This document shows, piece after piece, positions 5,902 through 12,377 of a stretch of 15,263 bases of DNA. How positions within the stretch are numbered: position 1 is the stretch's first letter; each line of letters starts with the position of its first letter. Both the position numbers and the translations under genes were made by a program. This stretch comes from Planctomycetota bacterium (GTDB lineage: Bacteria; Planctomycetota; UBA8742; JACQVU01): NCBI GenBank assembly GCA_016209585.1, contig JACQVU010000523.1, positions 1-15,263 of the forward strand, written 5' to 3'. The notes under the pieces are model-generated. The model worked only from the letters and a program-made list of their open reading frames with translations, made no database searches and had not been told where the DNA came from.

Positions 5902-7248
5902 ATGCCCCAGCGATCGCGATCTCGTCTCGCCAATCCCCGCGCCCGCCCTTCGATCCCCACCGCCTTGGCGCGGCTGGCGCTGGCCGCCGTCGCCCTTTTC
6001 CTTTTCGCCATTCCCGTGGCGGGCGCGGCGGAGGCGAAGAAGAAGGAAGGCGAGCCGGTCGAGAAGTACCGCGTGACGCTGGACCCGGTCTATGCCACCG
6101 TCCGGCCGGGCGGCACGGTGACCTTCACCCCCGCGCTGGAACTGCACGGCGTGCGGCAACCGGAGGTCTCCGCCTCGACCTTCCTCTACGACGCTTCCGG
6201 CGGGCGGTTCGAGGGCAACGTCTACCACGCGCCGCGGGCGGAGGGGAACTACAAGATCGTCGTCGCGCATCCCAAGGTGTTCCGGTCGGGCGTCGGCGTG
6301 GCGTTCGTGAAAGTGGCCGGCGAACCGGTCCCGCCCGCCGTCGTTTCCGCGCCCGCGCCCCCGCCAGCGGCCGCGGCGAACCCGGCGGCCGCGACGACGG
6401 CGGCTGACGCGCCGCGGGTAGACCTCGCCAACCTCACCGACCCGCGGGGCAAGCCGTTGCTGGAGAAAGGCCCGGCGGCGCCGGCCGCGGCGCGGTTGCG
6501 GCTCGACCCCGGCGAAGTGACCTTGCGGCCGGGGGAGACTTTCCGCTTCCGGGCGATGGCGCTCGACGCGGCCGGGCGGCTGATCGAGAACTTCGCGCCC
6601 ACCTGGGACTCCACCGGGGGCGAGATGACGCCGGGCGGCCTCTATCGCGCCGGCGAACAGGAGGGCGACTTTTTCGTGGGCATCACCGACCCGGCCACCT
6701 TCAACCGGGTGAGCGCGCTGGTGCGCATCGCGCGCGACCGCTGCGCGCGTATCGTTCTCACGCCGGCCCGCGCGGTGGCGAAGCCCGGCGAGCGCGTCGC
6801 GTTCCAGGCGGCCGCGTTCGACGCGGCCGGTCGGCCCGCCCCGGCCGCCATCTCGTGGCGCGCGGTCGGCGGCGGAACGGTTGACGCCCAGGGGCGTTTC
6901 ACGGCGCCCCGGCAGGAGGGCGCGACGGCGGTGGTCTTCGCCACCGACCAGGCCACCGGCGTGTTCGGCCACGCGGTGATCACGGTGGATTCCACCCGCG
7001 CCTCCCGCCTGGAGATTGTGCCGGGGGCGGCGGTGCTGGGGCTGGGCGAGCAGATGCGCTTCGCGGCGGCGGGTTTCGCCAGCGACGGCGCGCCGGTCCC
7101 CGTCGCCGTGCGCTGGCTCGCCACGGATGGCGCCATCACGGCCGACGGCCTCTTCACGGCCCCCTCCAAGCCGCGCGACATGGTGCAGATCGTGGCGATT
7201 GACGACCGGTCCGGCTCCGTGGCCCTGGCCACGGTGCGGGTGCGTTGA
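5902..7248 (+). CDS. Secreted protein with four bacterial Ig-like repeats
   Basis: The 448-residue product starts with a long Arg-rich n-region and a hydrophobic segment at about 21-40 ending PVAGAAEA, a Sec-type signal peptide probably cut near 42-45. Four Big_2-like repeats follow, at about 55-140, 195-280, 282-366 and 367-448. Each has the same skeleton: a strand ending in L-x-P, then PGE or PGG, F-x-A, DAAGR or equivalent, W/Y, GG, G-x-F/Y-x-AP, and a closing V-x-V strand. An Ala/Pro-rich linker (about 145-175) separates repeat 1, the most divergent, from the other three. No sorting signal, lipobox or catalytic domain is visible, so it is probably a periplasmic or extracellular structural or adhesion protein. 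Start at ATG 5902 with AGAGG just upstream. It lies 48 bp behind the dehydrogenase gene on the same strand and may be cotranscribed. Confidence 0.75.
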   Translation: MPQRSRSRLANPRARPSIPTALARLALAAVALFLFAIPVAGAAEAKKKEGEPVEKYRVTLDPVYATVRPGGTVTFTPALELHGVRQPEVSASTFLYDASGGRFEGNVYHAPRAEGNYKIVVAHPKVFRSGVGVAFVKVAGEPVPPAVVSAPAPPPAAAANPAAATTAADAPRVDLANLTDPRGKPLLEKGPAAPAAARLRLDPGEVTLRPGETFRFRAMALDAAGRLIENFAPTWDSTGGEMTPGGLYRAGEQEGDFFVGITDPATFNRVSALVRIARDRCARIVLTPARAVAKPGERVAFQAAAFDAAGRPAPAAISWRAVGGGTVDAQGRFTAPRQEGATAVVFATDQATGVFGHAVITVDSTRASRLEIVPGAAVLGLGEQMRFAAAGFASDGAPVPVAVRWLATDGAITADGLFTAPSKPRDMVQIVAIDDRSGSVALATVRVR

Positions 7249-7272
7249 CCGGGCGCTGAGGCGCTCCATCGG

Positions 7273-7366
7273 CTGATAACTGACAACTGGCAACTGACAA
7301 CTCTCCTCGGGGTCGGGGGTCAGGGGTCCGAGAACCCCGCACCGAGCACCCAGCACCCAGCATCGT
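7273..7366 (+). repeat. Tandem heptanucleotide repeats, three families
   Basis: Three short runs of period exactly 7 fill the gap between the Ig-like protein gene and the phosphatase gene. Run 1 (7273-7300): CTGATAA, CTGACAA, CTGGCAA, CTGACAA. Run 2 (7309-7328): GGGGTC, GGGGGTC, AGGGGTC. Run 3 (7339-7366): GCACCGA, GCACCCA, GCACCCA, then a decayed GCATCGT that contains the GTG start codon of the next gene. They resemble short tandemly repeated repetitive (STRR) sequences described in cyanobacteria. Run 1 shares its CTGACAA unit with the repeats at 9501-9570. Confidence 0.8.
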
Positions 7367-7988
7367 GAACCGACCATCGGCCACCTCGGCGGAAGTTCCC
7401 CCGGATCGTCGCCTCTATTTCGTTCGCCACGGCGCCGTGGAGAATCCCGCGCGGCTGCTCTACGGGCGTCTGCCCGGTTTCGTGCTTTCGCGGCGCGGCC
7501 GGGACGAGGCGCGGCAGGCCGCGCGCTACCTCGCCAGGAGGGGGATCCGGGCGCTCTATTCCTCTCCCCTGCTGCGGGCCTGCCAAAGCGCGCTGATTTT
7601 GGCCACCGAGTGCCGGGAACTCGCGGTGCGCCACGACGCGCGCCTCATCGAGACCTGGCTTTGCCCCGACTATCTCGGCAAACCGCAAAACATGTTGCTT
7701 GATGCGCCTTATTTCGCCAACCACGGCCGCGACCCCGGCATCGAGACCCCTGAAAGCCTCCGCGACCGCCTCTTCGTCTTCGCTCGCCACGCCGCCCTCG
7801 GCCCGCTGCCGGCGGCCGCGGTCACCCACCGTGATCCGCTCATCGCCGCCTATCTCTTCTGGGCCGGCCTTTCCCCGGAAGAGTTCCTGAACGTCAAGTT
7901 CCCCACCGGGGGCGTCATTGAGGCGCTGCTCGACGACGCCGGCGCGATCACTGGGGCCGAGATCGTCTTCACCCCCTCCCCGGCATGA
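7365..7988 (+). CDS. Histidine phosphatase superfamily protein (phosphoglycerate mutase-like)
   Basis: Branch of the phosphoglycerate mutase/SixA/CobC superfamily, which hydrolyses or transfers phosphate through a phospho-histidine. The 207-residue product has the signature LYFVRHGAVEN with R21, H22 and G23, the phosphate-binding R71 in YSSPLLRACQSA, acid E96 in LIETW, and the second catalytic His155 in VTHRDP, so the active site is complete. A region around 98-125 (CPDYLGKPQNM...) replaces the usual short helical segment. The only available start in frame is GTG 7365, which falls on the last unit of a tandem heptad repeat with no Shine-Dalgarno; either translation starts weakly there or the repeat has displaced the native initiation region. 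Substrate cannot be told from sequence. Same direction as its neighbours but separated from the upstream gene by repeats. Confidence 0.85.
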   Translation: MNRPSATSAEVPPDRRLYFVRHGAVENPARLLYGRLPGFVLSRRGRDEARQAARYLARRGIRALYSSPLLRACQSALILATECRELAVRHDARLIETWLCPDYLGKPQNMLLDAPYFANHGRDPGIETPESLRDRLFVFARHAALGPLPAAAVTHRDPLIAAYLFWAGLSPEEFLNVKFPTGGVIEALLDDAGAITGAEIVFTPSPA

Positions 7989-8064
7989 GTATCGCGTGGC
8001 GGTCAAGTCGCCAGCCCTCCGCCGCCGAAGAAAGGGGGCGAAGGCCAGGGGCCGGTGGACGGGG

Positions 8065-8088
8065 GGAGACCAGGAGACAAGGAGAATG
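8065..8088 (+). repeat. Short period-8 repeat at the recombinase start
   Basis: The sequence before the recombinase gene reads GGAGACCA, GGAGACAA, GGAGAATG: three imperfect copies of an 8-mer. The last two copies hold the only Shine-Dalgarno-like AGGAG motif and the ATG. It is short and could be chance, but similar GGAGACAA runs accompany heptad repeats in other genomes, and heptad repeats occur on both sides of this gene. Confidence 0.4.
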
Positions 8089-9057
8089 CCGAGCAGTGAG
8101 AAATGCGACCTTACGCCGCTCCAGGCGGAGATGACGCGGTGGGTTGATTCCTTCCTGGCGCACCTCTTGGGCCAGCGCGGGGCTTCGCCCCACACCTTGC
8201 GCGGGTACGCCAACGACCTCGTGGAGTTCGTGGACTTCCTCGCCGACGTTGACGCCCGCACCCCCGCGGCGCTGGACCCCCTCACGCTGCGCTCCTACCT
8301 CGGCACGCTGGCGGATCGGGGCCTGGCGCGGGCCAGCGTGGCGCGCAAGGTGGCCTCGCTCCGGTCGCTCTTCCGGTTCCTGATCCGCGAGCGCGCGCTG
8401 GAACACAACCCCGCCGACCTCCTCCGCCGCCCGCGCCCGGAGAAACGCCTGCCGGCCTTTCTGACCCGCGACGAGATCACGCTGCTGCTCGACGCCCCCC
8501 CCCAATCCGGTGCGACTTGGCTGGCGCTGCGCGACCGGGCGATCCTGGAGACGCTCTACTCCACCGGCGCGCGCGTCAGCGAACTGGTTGGGCTGTCGCG
8601 GGCTGACCTGGACCTCGCGGGGGGGGTCGCGCGCCTCTTCGGCAAGGGCCGGCGCGAGCGCCTCGCGGTGCTCGGCGTGCCAGCCGTGCGCGCGCTGCGA
8701 ATCTACCTGGCCGCGCTGGAGGGTGGGGCGCGGCGCGACCCGCGGGCGCTGTTCCTGAACGCCGCCGGCGGCCGGTTGACGGATCGCTCGGTGCGGCGGG
8801 TGGTGCTCTCGTGGGTGAACCGGGCGGCGCTGGCCAAGCACGTCTCTCCCCACACGTTTCGTCATACCTTCGCCACCCACCTGCTCGACGCCGGCGCCGA
8901 CCTGCGCTCGACCCAGGAGTTGCTGGGCCACCGCAACCTGGCCACGACCCAGATCTACACCCACGTGACCACCGCCCGGAAACGCGCCACCTTCGAGGCC
9001 GCCCACCCCGGAGGATCACGTCCGGCCGCCAAAGTGCAACGGCGCCAGGGCGCGTAG
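8086..9057 (+). CDS. xerC: Tyrosine recombinase, XerC type
   Basis: Site-specific recombinase expected to resolve chromosome dimers at dif together with a partner. The 323 residues comprise an N-terminal SAM-like DNA-binding domain (about 12-105, including SPHTLRGYANDLVEF) and a C-terminal catalytic domain with all six active-site residues: R163 (TGARVSEL), K187 (FGKGRRER), H256 and R259 (SPHTFRHTFATHLL), H282 (ELLGHRNLATTQIYTHV) and nucleophile Y291. VQELLGH-like context and the FEAAHP tail near 303-308 match XerC (YDAAHP) better than XerD. Length is about 25 residues above E. coli XerC, mostly from a basic C-terminal tail. I chose ATG 8086 (AGGAG 9 nt upstream); the frame is open further upstream to 7918 but that part overlaps the phosphatase gene and has no family similarity. 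ATG 8131 is an alternative. No dif-like site was found in the window. Confidence 0.92.
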   Translation: MPSSEKCDLTPLQAEMTRWVDSFLAHLLGQRGASPHTLRGYANDLVEFVDFLADVDARTPAALDPLTLRSYLGTLADRGLARASVARKVASLRSLFRFLIRERALEHNPADLLRRPRPEKRLPAFLTRDEITLLLDAPPQSGATWLALRDRAILETLYSTGARVSELVGLSRADLDLAGGVARLFGKGRRERLAVLGVPAVRALRIYLAALEGGARRDPRALFLNAAGGRLTDRSVRRVVLSWVNRAALAKHVSPHTFRHTFATHLLDAGADLRSTQELLGHRNLATTQIYTHVTTARKRATFEAAHPGGSRPAAKVQRRQGA

Positions 9058-9078
9058 GCGCGCAATGTTCGTTTGGGG

Positions 9079-9105
9079 GGCGGTCCGGCCTGCTCCGCCT
9101 TTTTT
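9079..9105 (+). terminator. Intrinsic terminator after xerC
   Basis: GGCGG (9079-9083) pairs with CCGCC (9095-9099) around an 11-nt loop and is followed directly by six T residues (9100-9105). It lies 22 bp after the xerC stop codon. The stem is short but entirely G+C. Confidence 0.6.
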
Positions 9106-9203
9106 GGGGCGACGGTTCACGGGCGATGCCCTCTCTCGGGTTCGGGGGTTTGGCGTCAGGGTCGCGGAATCCTGTCGCCCCCGCGTGGAGAATGGGCGCG
9201 TCG

Positions 9204-9221
9204 CTTTCCCGTGGGGGAAAG
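9204..9221. repeat. Perfect 7-bp hairpin between xerC and the HTH gene
   Basis: CTTTCCC (9204-9210) and GGGAAAG (9215-9221) form a perfect stem with a 4-nt loop. No T-run follows on either strand, so it is not an obvious terminator. The rest of the 9106-9251 gap shows no recognisable promoter or gene. Confidence 0.4.
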
Positions 9222-9251
9222 GGCGTGGGAAGCAAGTGAGCGGTTACGGCC

Positions 9252-9491
9252 ATGGGTCGCCAGCTTGAAAAACCGGTCGTGCGTCGGATGTTTCTCTGCT
9301 ACGCGGTGCGGCGCAGCGTCCAGGACGCGGCGTTGGCCTGCGGGGTGTCGCGCAGCACGGTGACGCGGTACCGCGACGGCCAGCAGTGGGACGCGCTGGC
9401 CGACCGTCTCATGGCCGAGGCGCTGGCGGGGGCGCTGGAGGCGTTTCGGAAGGGGTTCGACGCCGCGAGCCGGCGGACGCGAAAGGTATGA
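9252..9491 (+). CDS. Small helix-turn-helix protein
   Basis: A 79-residue basic protein. Residues 22-43 (SVQDAALACGVSRSTVTRYRDG) form a helix-turn-helix of the homeodomain-like type seen in transposases, terminase small subunits and small DNA-binding regulators; WDALADRLMAEALAGALEAF (46-65) is predicted helical. The pattern 'AALACGVSRSTVTRY' followed by a W-D motif is most like the N-terminal domain of phage terminase small subunits or resolvase-type HTH proteins, but there is no second domain. The start ATG 9252 lacks a convincing Shine-Dalgarno; ATG 9288 (residue 13) is an alternative that keeps the HTH. The gene ends exactly where a cluster of heptad repeats begins. It could be a free-standing regulator or the remnant of a mobile element. 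Function not assigned. Confidence 0.6.
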   Translation: MGRQLEKPVVRRMFLCYAVRRSVQDAALACGVSRSTVTRYRDGQQWDALADRLMAEALAGALEAFRKGFDAASRRTRKV

Positions 9492-9500
9492 CAACCCACA

Positions 9501-9570
9501 GTTGTCAGTTGTCAGCGGATGGAGCGCCTTCACGCCTGACTCCTGACTCCTGACAACTGCCAACTGACAA
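9501..9570. repeat. Heptad repeats in both orientations (STRR-like)
   Basis: GTTGTCA is repeated twice at 9501-9514; after a 21-bp gap a run in the opposite sense follows at 9536-9570: CTGACTC, CTGACTC, CTGACAA, CTGCCAA, CTGACAA. The period is exactly 7. The two runs are inverse complements, so a stem of about 11-15 bp can form across the gap, directly after the stop codon of the HTH gene. The CTGACAA unit is the same as at 7273-7300, 2.2 kb away. Confidence 0.8.
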
Positions 9571-9626
9571 CCGTGTGTGTTCACCCGGCCAAGTCGGCTG
9601 CTATCAATCGTGCTTTACATTTCATG

Positions 9627-9655
9627 TTGACCGAATCGTGAGGTCACGGTATCAT
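9627..9655 (+). promoter_or_regulatory. Promoter of the 108-aa gene
   Basis: TTGACC at 9627-9632, an exactly 17-bp spacer, and TATCAT at 9650-9655, in a locally A+T-richer stretch. Each hexamer differs from consensus at one position (TTGACC for TTGACA, TATCAT for TATAAT). The predicted start near 9661-9663 is only 2-4 nt before the ATG at 9665. Confidence 0.7.
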
Positions 9656-9662
9656 CCGTGAC
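9643..9662. promoter_or_regulatory. Palindromic operator overlapping the -10 box
   Basis: GTCACGG (9643-9649), the -10 hexamer TATCAT (9650-9655) and CCGTGAC (9656-9662) form a perfect 7-6-7 inverted repeat centred on the -10 box and ending at the predicted transcription start. A dimeric regulator bound here would block RNA polymerase. The regulator is unknown; the nearby HTH protein at 9252 is one candidate, by proximity only. Confidence 0.55.
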
Positions 9663-9664
9663 GT

Positions 9665-9991
9665 ATGGAGACCAAGGATGAGAAAAGCCGCGACGAGCGC
9701 GGCAAAGAGAAGGAGAAGGATCGCCGGGGCGACGACAAGGTCCGGCAGTTCGTTCGCAAGTTGTCGAAGGAAGAGAAAGACCTCGTCCGCCTGCGCGACG
9801 CCGTCTACCGCTGCTCGTGGGAGGAGATGCGGCAGGACCTCAATGACCGCCTGGCGAAAAAGCCCTATATCTTCAAGATCTCCAGCAACATCGAGCGCGA
9901 CCTTCCTCTCATCGACAGGCTGGAATCCTGGGAAAAGAAGAACGGCGTCAACCTGACCGACTATTTAGCGGTGGAAGAACCAGCCTCCTGA
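9665..9991 (+). CDS. Charged protein of unknown function, 108 aa
   Basis: I do not recognise this family. Residues 1-35 are almost entirely Lys, Glu, Asp and Arg, low complexity and probably disordered. The rest looks folded and helical: KLSKEEKDLVRLRDAVYRC (32-50), SWEEMRQDLNDRLAKKP (51-67), FKISSNIERDLPLIDRLESW (70-89) and a final GVNLTDYL (94-101). There is no signal peptide, membrane segment or cysteine-rich motif (one Cys). It has a strong promoter with an operator-like palindrome, and its mRNA should begin within a few bases of the ATG, so translation is probably leaderless; there is no other in-frame ATG before residue 55. Its 3' end overlaps the 3' end of the convergent acetyltransferase gene by 31 bp. 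The dedicated regulated promoter argues for a real gene, possibly stress- or signal-responsive. Confidence 0.7.
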   Translation: METKDEKSRDERGKEKEKDRRGDDKVRQFVRKLSKEEKDLVRLRDAVYRCSWEEMRQDLNDRLAKKPYIFKISSNIERDLPLIDRLESWEKKNGVNLTDYLAVEEPAS

Positions 9992-10653
9992 CCGCCAGCC
10001 GGCGAACCGGCGCCGCCGCGCACCATGAGTTGCCCGTGCATGCGCGCGCCCGCGCGGGTCCGCATTCCGGGAACCAGTTTCGGCTCGCCGAAGGCCGTGA
10101 AACCCATCGCGCGGAAGAAGGCGATGGCCCACGTGTTCTCCGCCAGCGTCTCCAGGTGGATTCCGGGAACCCCGGCCGCGGCGACATGTTCAATGAAGGC
10201 GTCCATCAGAGCGCGGCCCAGCCCGCCCCCGCGCGCCTCCGGCAACAGGTTCATATGAAGATGTGCGGGCCACCGGGCGTCAAGGAAGCGGCCGGCGTAG
10301 CCTCGCCGGTCCCGCACGGTATCCCATGCTGAACGCCAGAGAAAGCCCGCCGTTCCGGGCCGAAAGACAAGCCCACGCCGGCCCACGTGCGAGAGGCAGA
10401 CCGCCGCCGGGTCCGCCGCTTTGGCCGTGTCGAGGCATCCGACCAGGTAGCCCGCCACGCGCCCCTGTGCCTCGGCGACGAAGCATGACTCCGGCTCATA
10501 GTCGGTGTAGTAGCCCGTCCACATGTCCGCGAAACTCTCCGCGTCGCGCCAGAACCAGGCCGCGCTCTCGCCCATGTAGCCCGTGAGATGGCAGATGCGC
10601 CGGACCGCCTCGCGGTCGGCGGCCTGGTAGCGACGGACGAGGGAAGCGGTCAC
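9961..10653 (-). CDS. GNAT-family N-acetyltransferase
   Basis: Transfers an acetyl group from acetyl-CoA to an amine; substrate unknown. The 230 residues open with the usual GNAT strand-helix (LVRRYQAADREAVRRIC, 5-21). The middle strand pair is CFVAEAQGRVAGYLVG (57-72), and acetyl-CoA motif A is LHMNLLPEARGGGLGRALM (132-150), with R141-G142-G143-G144-L145-G146 in the pyrophosphate loop. Motif B follows at IHLETLAENTWAIAFFRAMGF (165-185), including the characteristic N173 and the F-x-x-x-GF ending. The region 76-130 is longer than in minimal GNATs and resembles larger bacterial homologues that act on small molecules. Start is GTG 10653 with no clear Shine-Dalgarno. It lies 33 bp downstream of serA on the same strand with no terminator between, so cotranscription is likely. 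A Gly/Ser-rich tail extends past the fold and overlaps the convergent gene at 9665. Confidence 0.85.
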   Translation of the reverse strand: MTASLVRRYQAADREAVRRICHLTGYMGESAAWFWRDAESFADMWTGYYTDYEPESCFVAEAQGRVAGYLVGCLDTAKAADPAAVCLSHVGRRGLVFRPGTAGFLWRSAWDTVRDRRGYAGRFLDARWPAHLHMNLLPEARGGGLGRALMDAFIEHVAAAGVPGIHLETLAENTWAIAFFRAMGFTAFGEPKLVPGMRTRAGARMHGQLMVRGGAGSPAGGQEAGSSTAK

Positions 10654-10686
10654 CGAAAGAAACGCCGCGCCGCGGATCCGTCGTCG

Positions 10687-12270
10687 TTAGAAGCGCACCT
10701 TCTTCACCCAGAGGAAGCCATCGCGCCGGCGGATCGTTTCGAGGGCCTCATCCGGGGGTTCGGAGTCGACGCCGATCACGGAGAGCGCCCGCCCGCCGGG
10801 AGCGTCGCGCCCCAGCGACATCTGGCCGATGTTCACGCCGGCCGCTCCCAGCGTGGAGCCGACGAAACCGATCACCCCCGGCACGTCGACGTTGGTGAAG
10901 ATCACGGCCCAGCCTTCGGGAAGGGCGTCGAAGAGGTAGTCGTCGATCCGCACCAGGCGCGGTTGCGTGCGGCCGAAGACCGTGCCGGCCACGACGCGCG
11001 ACTGCCCCCCCGCCGACACCGTGGCCACCACCAGCGACTGGAAGGTTTTAGACTTGGCCACGTGGCTGGTGTTCACCACCAGCCCGCGCGCCTGGGCGAG
11101 GCGCAGGGCGTTCACGGGGTTCACCGGCCCCTCAGCCACCTGGCGCAGGAAGCCGGCGAGGAAGGCGGCCTGGATGGGGCGGGAGTCGAACCCGGCGATC
11201 TCGCCCTGGAGTTCGAGATCGATGCGGGAGACATTGGCCGACAGCAGTTGGGCCTGCAACGAGCCGAGGCGGTCGGCGACGGTGAGGAAGGGGCCGATGT
11301 GTTCCTGGAGTTCGGCGTCGACCGAGATGGCGTTGACGGCGTTGGCGATGACGCCGCGCGAGAGAAAGGCCACCACCTGCCGGGCGACGTCCACCGCCAC
11401 CTTCTCCTGCGCCTCGACGGTGGTGGCGGCCAGGTGGGGGGTGCAGACCAGTTTCTCGTGGCGGCGCAGCGGCGAGTCCTCGGGCAGCGGCTCGGTGGCG
11501 TACACGTCCAGGGCGGCGGCGGCGAGATGGTCCTCGTCAAGGAGGCGGAGCAGGGCGGCCTCGTCGACCAGGCCGCCGCGGGCGCAGTTGACGAGAATGG
11601 CGCCCTTTTTCATGCCGCGGAGCCGCTGCTCGTTGAACATTCCGCGGGTCTCGGGCGAGAGCGGCGTGTGGATGGTGAGGAAGTCGGCGGTGGAGACGAC
11701 CGTGTCCAGCGTGGCCGGCTCCACGCCGGCCGCGCGGGCGACCTCGGCGGGGGTGAAGGGGTCGAAGCCGATGACGCGGGCGCCAAAGGCCGTCAGCCGC
11801 CGGCCAACCTCACGGCCGATGCGGCCGAGGCCGACGATGCCCACGGTCTTGCGGAAGATTTCGGTGCCCAGCACCTTGCGGTTCCACTTTCCCTCGCGCA
11901 TCTCCCGCGTGGCGCGCGCCAGGCGCCGGCAGGCCGCCAGCAGCAGCGCCACGGTGTGCTCGGCGGCGGAGATGGTGTTGCCGTCGGGCGTGTTCATCAC
12001 CAGCACGCCGCGGGCGGTGGCGGCTTCAAGATCGATGTTGTCCACGCCCACTCCGGCCCGCCCCACCACGCGCAGGCGCCCGCCGGCGGCGAGCACCTCT
12101 TTGGTCACCTGGGTGCGGGAGCGCACCAGCAGGCCGTCGTAGCCACAGGCGCGCGCGGCGAGCGACTTGGCGTCGATCTGCGGCTCGAAGTCGGCCTCCA
12201 CCCCCTCGCTCTTCAGGTAGGCGAGGCAATCCTTCGACAGGTCGTCCGCGATGAGAATCCTGGCGCCCAT
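10687..12270 (-). CDS. serA: D-3-phosphoglycerate dehydrogenase
   Basis: Catalyses the first committed step of serine synthesis, oxidising 3-phosphoglycerate to 3-phosphohydroxypyruvate with NAD. The 527-residue product is the long type: split substrate-binding domain (1-98 and about 285-315); NAD domain (99-284) with GLGRIG (147-152) and Asp170; catalytic residues R231 (NCARGG), E260 (YATEPL) and H279 (CTPHLA); an intervening ASB domain (about 318-452); and a C-terminal ACT domain (about 453-527) with DVPGVIGFVGSTLGAAGVNI, which in relatives binds serine for feedback inhibition. Length agrees with the usual 525-530. The ATG at 12270 has GGGGA 8-12 nt upstream. A TTGACG box (12344-12349, minus) with an 18-bp spacer to a poor -10 (GAAGAT) is the best promoter seen. 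It is divergent from tyrS and is followed by the acetyltransferase gene. Confidence 0.96.
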   Translation of the reverse strand: MGARILIADDLSKDCLAYLKSEGVEADFEPQIDAKSLAARACGYDGLLVRSRTQVTKEVLAAGGRLRVVGRAGVGVDNIDLEAATARGVLVMNTPDGNTISAAEHTVALLLAACRRLARATREMREGKWNRKVLGTEIFRKTVGIVGLGRIGREVGRRLTAFGARVIGFDPFTPAEVARAAGVEPATLDTVVSTADFLTIHTPLSPETRGMFNEQRLRGMKKGAILVNCARGGLVDEAALLRLLDEDHLAAAALDVYATEPLPEDSPLRRHEKLVCTPHLAATTVEAQEKVAVDVARQVVAFLSRGVIANAVNAISVDAELQEHIGPFLTVADRLGSLQAQLLSANVSRIDLELQGEIAGFDSRPIQAAFLAGFLRQVAEGPVNPVNALRLAQARGLVVNTSHVAKSKTFQSLVVATVSAGGQSRVVAGTVFGRTQPRLVRIDDYLFDALPEGWAVIFTNVDVPGVIGFVGSTLGAAGVNIGQMSLGRDAPGGRALSVIGVDSEPPDEALETIRRRDGFLWVKKVRF

Positions 12271-12377
12271 GAGTGTTTCCCCGTTGACGAACCCCCACCT
12301 CCGCCGGAAATTGGCGCTGATCTTCCCCCGCGCGGCGCGCGGCCGTCAACCGCTATCCGGCATTCCGATGGTCTTTC

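Noticed and set aside
3232..7377. A 1381-codon open frame on the minus strand opposite the dehydrogenase and Ig-like genes
   Set aside because: It lies antisense to two plus-strand genes with clear family motifs, has Arg/Gly/His-rich composition typical of G+C-rich shadow frames, and shows no domain of its own.
7985..8134. A 49-codon frame starting at the ATGA overlap with the phosphatase stop
   Set aside because: It overlaps the xerC coding region out of frame, is Arg-rich and lacks any similarity; the xerC frame is clearly real.
9601..9630. A+T-richer stretch as a dif site for the Xer recombinase
   Set aside because: No pair of 11-bp half sites with a 6-bp centre resembling the dif consensus; the A+T richness is explained by the promoter.
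12271..12377. T-box or other riboswitch in front of tyrS
   Set aside because: The gap is only 107 bp and lacks the T-box TGGNACCGCG sequence or a terminator; only weak promoter elements are seen.
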